Positions 12,311 to 15,159 of a DNA stretch of 15,159 nt are shown here, piece by piece. The notes beneath the pieces were generated by a model. The model was given only the letters and a program-made list of their open reading frames with translations, was not told the origin of the DNA and did no database searches. A program made the position numbers and the translations under genes. Within the stretch, counting starts at the first letter, position 1. Every line of letters begins with the position of its first letter. The stretch is taken from contig DASPMP010000229.1 of NCBI GenBank assembly GCA_035626995.1, positions 1-15,159 of the forward strand, written 5' to 3'. The stretch comes from DASPMP01 sp035626995. Lineage in GTDB: Bacteria; Gemmatimonadota; Gemmatimonadetes; Gemmatimonadales; Gemmatimonadaceae.

Positions 12311-14026
12311 TTGTCACGTCCGCGCATGTACTCGCTGGTGTTCCTGGCGATCGTTGGCTGCACGCCGGCGCCAGTCGCTGGCCCCGCACCCCAGCCGGCG
12401 ACCGCGCCGCCAGCTACAACGCTGGAGGCAGCGCCCGGGCTCATCCTCGAGCGTCGCGCGAACGCTCCCGTCGACTCCTTCGATGTCGTAATCCGGAACG
12501 GCCGCGTCCTCGACGGCATGGGCAATCCATGGATCCGTGCCGACATCGGAATTCGCGCTGGCCGGTTCGCGCGGATCGGTGTGATCCCGGAGCGCGGTCG
12601 TACGGAGATCGATGCCACGGGCAAGTACGTGAGCCCCGGATGGATCGACATGATGGACCAGTCGGGCGCGGTACTGCCGAGGAATGGACTGGCGGAGAAC
12701 AAGGTGCGGGCTGGCGTCACCACGGCGATTGGCGGTGAAGGAGGAACGCCGGTCCCCGCGGCACAGGTCGCGTCGTACTTCGACACGCTCGAAGCCCGCG
12801 GAATCAGCATCAATTTCGGCACGTATTTCAGCGCAACCCAGGCGCGCGTGGCGGTCATTGGTCGAAGTGCACGAGCCCCGACCGCCGCGGAGCTCGCACG
12901 GATGCGCGCCATCATGGACACCGCCATGCGCGGTGGCGCGATGGGGATGACGACCGCGCTGATCTATCCCCCGTCGAGCTACAGCAGCACGGACGAGCTG
13001 GTCGAACTGGCGCGCGCGGTGGCTGCCTACGGCGGCACATACGCCAGTCACATTCGCGACGAAGGACGTGGTGTCGTCGGCGCGATCAATGAGCTGATCA
13101 CCATCGCCGAGCGCGCGAGCCTTCCCGGCGAGATCTTCCATCTCAAGGTGGCGTATAAACCCGGATGGGGAATCCTCATGGATTCCGTTCGGCAGACCAT
13201 CGAGGCCGCACGCGCGCGCGGCGTGGACGTGGCCGCCGACATGTACGTCTACACCGCTGGTGGCACGGGACTCGAAGCGACGATCCCGGCGTGGGCGCAT
13301 GAGGGCGGGAATGATTCGCTGCGCGCGCGTCTCAACACCCCGGCAATCCGCGCGCGGCTGAAGCGGGAGCTCGTCACCGGATCACCGGGATGGTGGAACA
13401 TCGTCGAGGCGTCGGGTGGATGGGATCGCGTCGTGCTGGTCAACGCGCGGAACGCTGCCAACGCTCGCTTTCATCAGCGGACGATCGCCGATATCGCACG
13501 CGAGCTCGGCAAGGATCCGGCGGACGCCGCATGGGATCTCGTCCTGGAAGGGCAGGGCCGGGTGATGGGCATCTATCACATGATGAGCGAACAGGACGTC
13601 GAAACTGCGCTCCGCTTTCCGTGGACCAGCATCGGCAGCGACGCAGGCGCGATCGCGAACGCCGGCGCAACCGACCAGACTGGATTGCCGCACCCCCGTG
13701 CGTTCGGGAACGCCCCGAGGGTGATCGTGAAATATGTGAAGGAGCGCAACGTGCTCACGCTGCCTGAAGCCATCCGGAAGATGACGGGCTGGCCGGCGAC
13801 ACGGATGCGCCTGCCGAATCGCGGGACGATCGTCGTTGGAAACTGGGCGGACGTGACGATCTTCGACTACGACGCGCTCGACGATCGCGCGACCTTCGAG
13901 AACCCGATGCAATTTCCCAGCGGGATCGACTGGGTGCTGGTGAACGGCGTCGTGACCGTCGAGCGTGGGCGACATACCGGCGCGAAGGCGGGACACGTGC
14001 TCCGTGGTCCGGGCGGTCTGCGATGA
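12311..14026 (+). CDS. D-aminoacylase-like amidohydrolase lipoprotein with altered metal site
   Basis: Encodes 571 residues from the TTG at 12311 (alternative ATG 12326, 566 residues). The lipoprotein signal has a clear lipobox Ile-Val-Gly-Cys with Cys17, followed by a Pro/Ala-rich linker to about residue 45. The amidohydrolase domain resembles the N-acyl-D-amino-acid deacylase (D-aminoacylase) group: a small beta-sandwich start (VIRNGRVLDG), a TIM barrel with SHIRDEG (His247), FHLKV (His277) and GSDAG (Asp444), and a closing sandwich strand region. Family enzymes hydrolyse amide bonds of N-acyl amino acids or related compounds with zinc. Unusually, the canonical HxH after Pro-Gly-Trp-Ile-Asp is replaced by MMDQ (114-117), and the cysteine of the usual Asn-Cys-Gly motif is absent (GGEGG). 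It may therefore use a single metal, another chemistry, or be a non-catalytic relative. The kinase gene starts within its stop codon. Confidence 0.83.
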   Translation: MSRPRMYSLVFLAIVGCTPAPVAGPAPQPATAPPATTLEAAPGLILERRANAPVDSFDVVIRNGRVLDGMGNPWIRADIGIRAGRFARIGVIPERGRTEIDATGKYVSPGWIDMMDQSGAVLPRNGLAENKVRAGVTTAIGGEGGTPVPAAQVASYFDTLEARGISINFGTYFSATQARVAVIGRSARAPTAAELARMRAIMDTAMRGGAMGMTTALIYPPSSYSSTDELVELARAVAAYGGTYASHIRDEGRGVVGAINELITIAERASLPGEIFHLKVAYKPGWGILMDSVRQTIEAARARGVDVAADMYVYTAGGTGLEATIPAWAHEGGNDSLRARLNTPAIRARLKRELVTGSPGWWNIVEASGGWDRVVLVNARNAANARFHQRTIADIARELGKDPADAAWDLVLEGQGRVMGIYHMMSEQDVETALRFPWTSIGSDAGAIANAGATDQTGLPHPRAFGNAPRVIVKYVKERNVLTLPEAIRKMTGWPATRMRLPNRGTIVVGNWADVTIFDYDALDDRATFENPMQFPSGIDWVLVNGVVTVERGRHTGAKAGHVLRGPGGLR

Positions 14027-15159
14027 GCGCAACCGAAGGGCGCGGTTCAGGAACGCCATCGCCCGATCCCGCGGGCACCGTTATCGAAGGCCAGGACCTG
14101 CTGTTGCCGCTGCTGCAGGATGCGACTGCGGGCGAGTACGAGATCGAGCGTGAACTGGGGCGCGGCGGGATGGCGGCTGTCTACCTGGCGCGCGACGTCT
14201 CGCTGAATCGCCGGGTCGCGATCAAGACCATGCTGCCGGAGCTGATCGGCCGCTCCGCAATGGTGGATCGGTTCAAGCGTGAGGCGCAGATGGCCGCCGG
14301 GCTCAGTCATCCACACATCGTCCAGATCCACAGCGTGCGTTCCACGCCGCGGCTGGTCTACTTCGTCATGAAGTGCATCGAGGGACGCTCACTCGACTCG
14401 ATCATCAGCGAGCGAGGCGCACTGGATCTCGAAAGCACGCGCCTCATCCTGCAGCAGGCGGGGAGTGCGCTGTCGTTCGCGCACCATCGCGGTGTCATCC
14501 ATCGCGACATCAAGCCCGCCAACATCATGATCGACGAGAATGGCTGGGCTGTGGTGACCGACTTCGGCATCGCGAAGCTCACGGACGCACAAAACCTCAC
14601 GGCGACGGGCACCACCATCGGGACGCCGCACTACATGAGCCCCGAGCAGTTCCATAACAAGACCCTCACCGGCGCCTCCGACCAGTATGCCTTCGGCATC
14701 GTCGCGTACGAGATGCTCACGGCGAAGAAGCCCTTCGATGGCGGCACGTTCGCCGAGATCGTGACGAAGCAGCTGTTCAGTCCACCGCCCGATATCCGCC
14801 AGGATCGCCCTGACCTGCCGGCGTCCGTGGCGGACGCCATCACGCGAATGCTGGCCAAGGAACCCGCGGATCGCTTTCCCGATCTCGATGCAGCGATCGC
14901 CGCGTTCGGGCATCCGGCGCCGGCGACGCTGGACATGGTGCGCACGCAGTTGATGGCCATCGCCCGGAGCACTGAACACAAACCTGCGCGGCTCAGTGTG
15001 CCCATGAGTCCTGTGCCCATCACTCGCCCCAGTGCACAGGCAACGGTGCTGACTCCGGTGCCGCAGGCTTCGTCCGCGACGTCAGCGCCGCAGGTTGCGG
15101 CATCCGCCTCCGCGACGCAGGCGCCGTCGATTCCGCGGAAAGGGTCGCGTCGATTGGTA
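14023..15159 (+). CDS. Hanks-type serine/threonine protein kinase (3' end outside window)
   Basis: The frame opens at an ATG at 14023 that overlaps the TGA of the amidohydrolase (ATGA) and stays open for 379 codons to the window edge. Residues 39 to about 300 are a complete kinase domain: glycine loop GRGGMAAVY (46-54), ATP-lysine Lys68 in VAIK, Glu87 in helix C, catalytic HRDIKPAN (160-167), DFG (180-182) and the PEQ activation-segment end (207-209). This set indicates an active PknB-like kinase that transfers phosphate from ATP to Ser/Thr. A low-complexity Pro/Ser/Ala/Thr linker follows, ending in Lys-Gly-Ser-Arg-Arg; a transmembrane helix and an outer sensor domain would be typical next but lie beyond the window. 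The start overlap suggests translational coupling with the lipoprotein, which could be upstream in the same signalling or envelope process. Confidence 0.93.
   Translation, partial: MSATEGRGSGTPSPDPAGTVIEGQDLLLPLLQDATAGEYEIERELGRGGMAAVYLARDVSLNRRVAIKTMLPELIGRSAMVDRFKREAQMAAGLSHPHIVQIHSVRSTPRLVYFVMKCIEGRSLDSIISERGALDLESTRLILQQAGSALSFAHHRGVIHRDIKPANIMIDENGWAVVTDFGIAKLTDAQNLTATGTTIGTPHYMSPEQFHNKTLTGASDQYAFGIVAYEMLTAKKPFDGGTFAEIVTKQLFSPPPDIRQDRPDLPASVADAITRMLAKEPADRFPDLDAAIAAFGHPAPATLDMVRTQLMAIARSTEHKPARLSVPMSPVPITRPSAQATVLTPVPQASSATSAPQVAASASATQAPSIPRKGSRRLV

Overview
This 15.2 kb window is very GC-rich and gene-dense. It looks like chromosomal DNA of a Gemmatimonadota-type soil or aquatic bacterium. 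That placement is an inference from gene content: a DUF5916 outer-membrane protein, a BlaI/M56 pair whose tail is rich in Ser-Ser-Gly repeats, many exported lipoproteins and a Hanks-type kinase, with frequent GTG/TTG starts. No rRNA, tRNA, insertion sequence, phage gene or CRISPR array was seen. Both ends cut through a gene.

Left block, minus strand, positions 1-4710, read right to left. The order is an exported beta-barrel protein with a long Arg/Pro/Val tail, a GHL10 (DUF187) glycoside-hydrolase-like lipoprotein, a CbbQ/NorQ-type MoxR AAA+ ATPase, and the N-terminal 403 codons of its partner, a CbbO/NorD-type VWA protein. Gaps are 44 and 15 nt, and the last junction is a GTGA overlap, so one transcript is plausible. 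No Rubisco or nitric oxide reductase gene is visible, so the client of the ATPase/VWA pair is unknown.

Centre, plus strand, 4946-7598. A BlaI/MecI-type repressor sits 1 nt upstream of an M56 (BlaR1-like) membrane metallopeptidase, divergent from the barrel gene. The shared intergenic region holds two short inverted repeats that could be operators. The peptidase has no visible penicillin-binding sensor. Its roughly 390-residue tail ends in eleven 7-residue repeats followed by five 16-residue repeats. The pair is followed by a perfect 19-bp inverted repeat whose left arm is embedded in an 8-bp tandem repeat.

Right block, plus strand, 7858-15159. It holds a GT-B glycosyltransferase, a large CBM9-like/DUF5916 outer-membrane protein, a small secreted membrane protein with four cysteines, a D-aminoacylase-like amidohydrolase lipoprotein that lacks the usual HxH metal motif, and a serine/threonine kinase that starts inside the stop codon of the amidohydrolase and runs off the window. 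The last three form a tight operon. The first of them is preceded by a nested stem-loop whose outer stem reaches its start codon.

The theme is the cell envelope: exported barrels and lipoproteins, a glycosyltransferase, a membrane protease-repressor switch and a kinase. The functional links between the blocks are inference.
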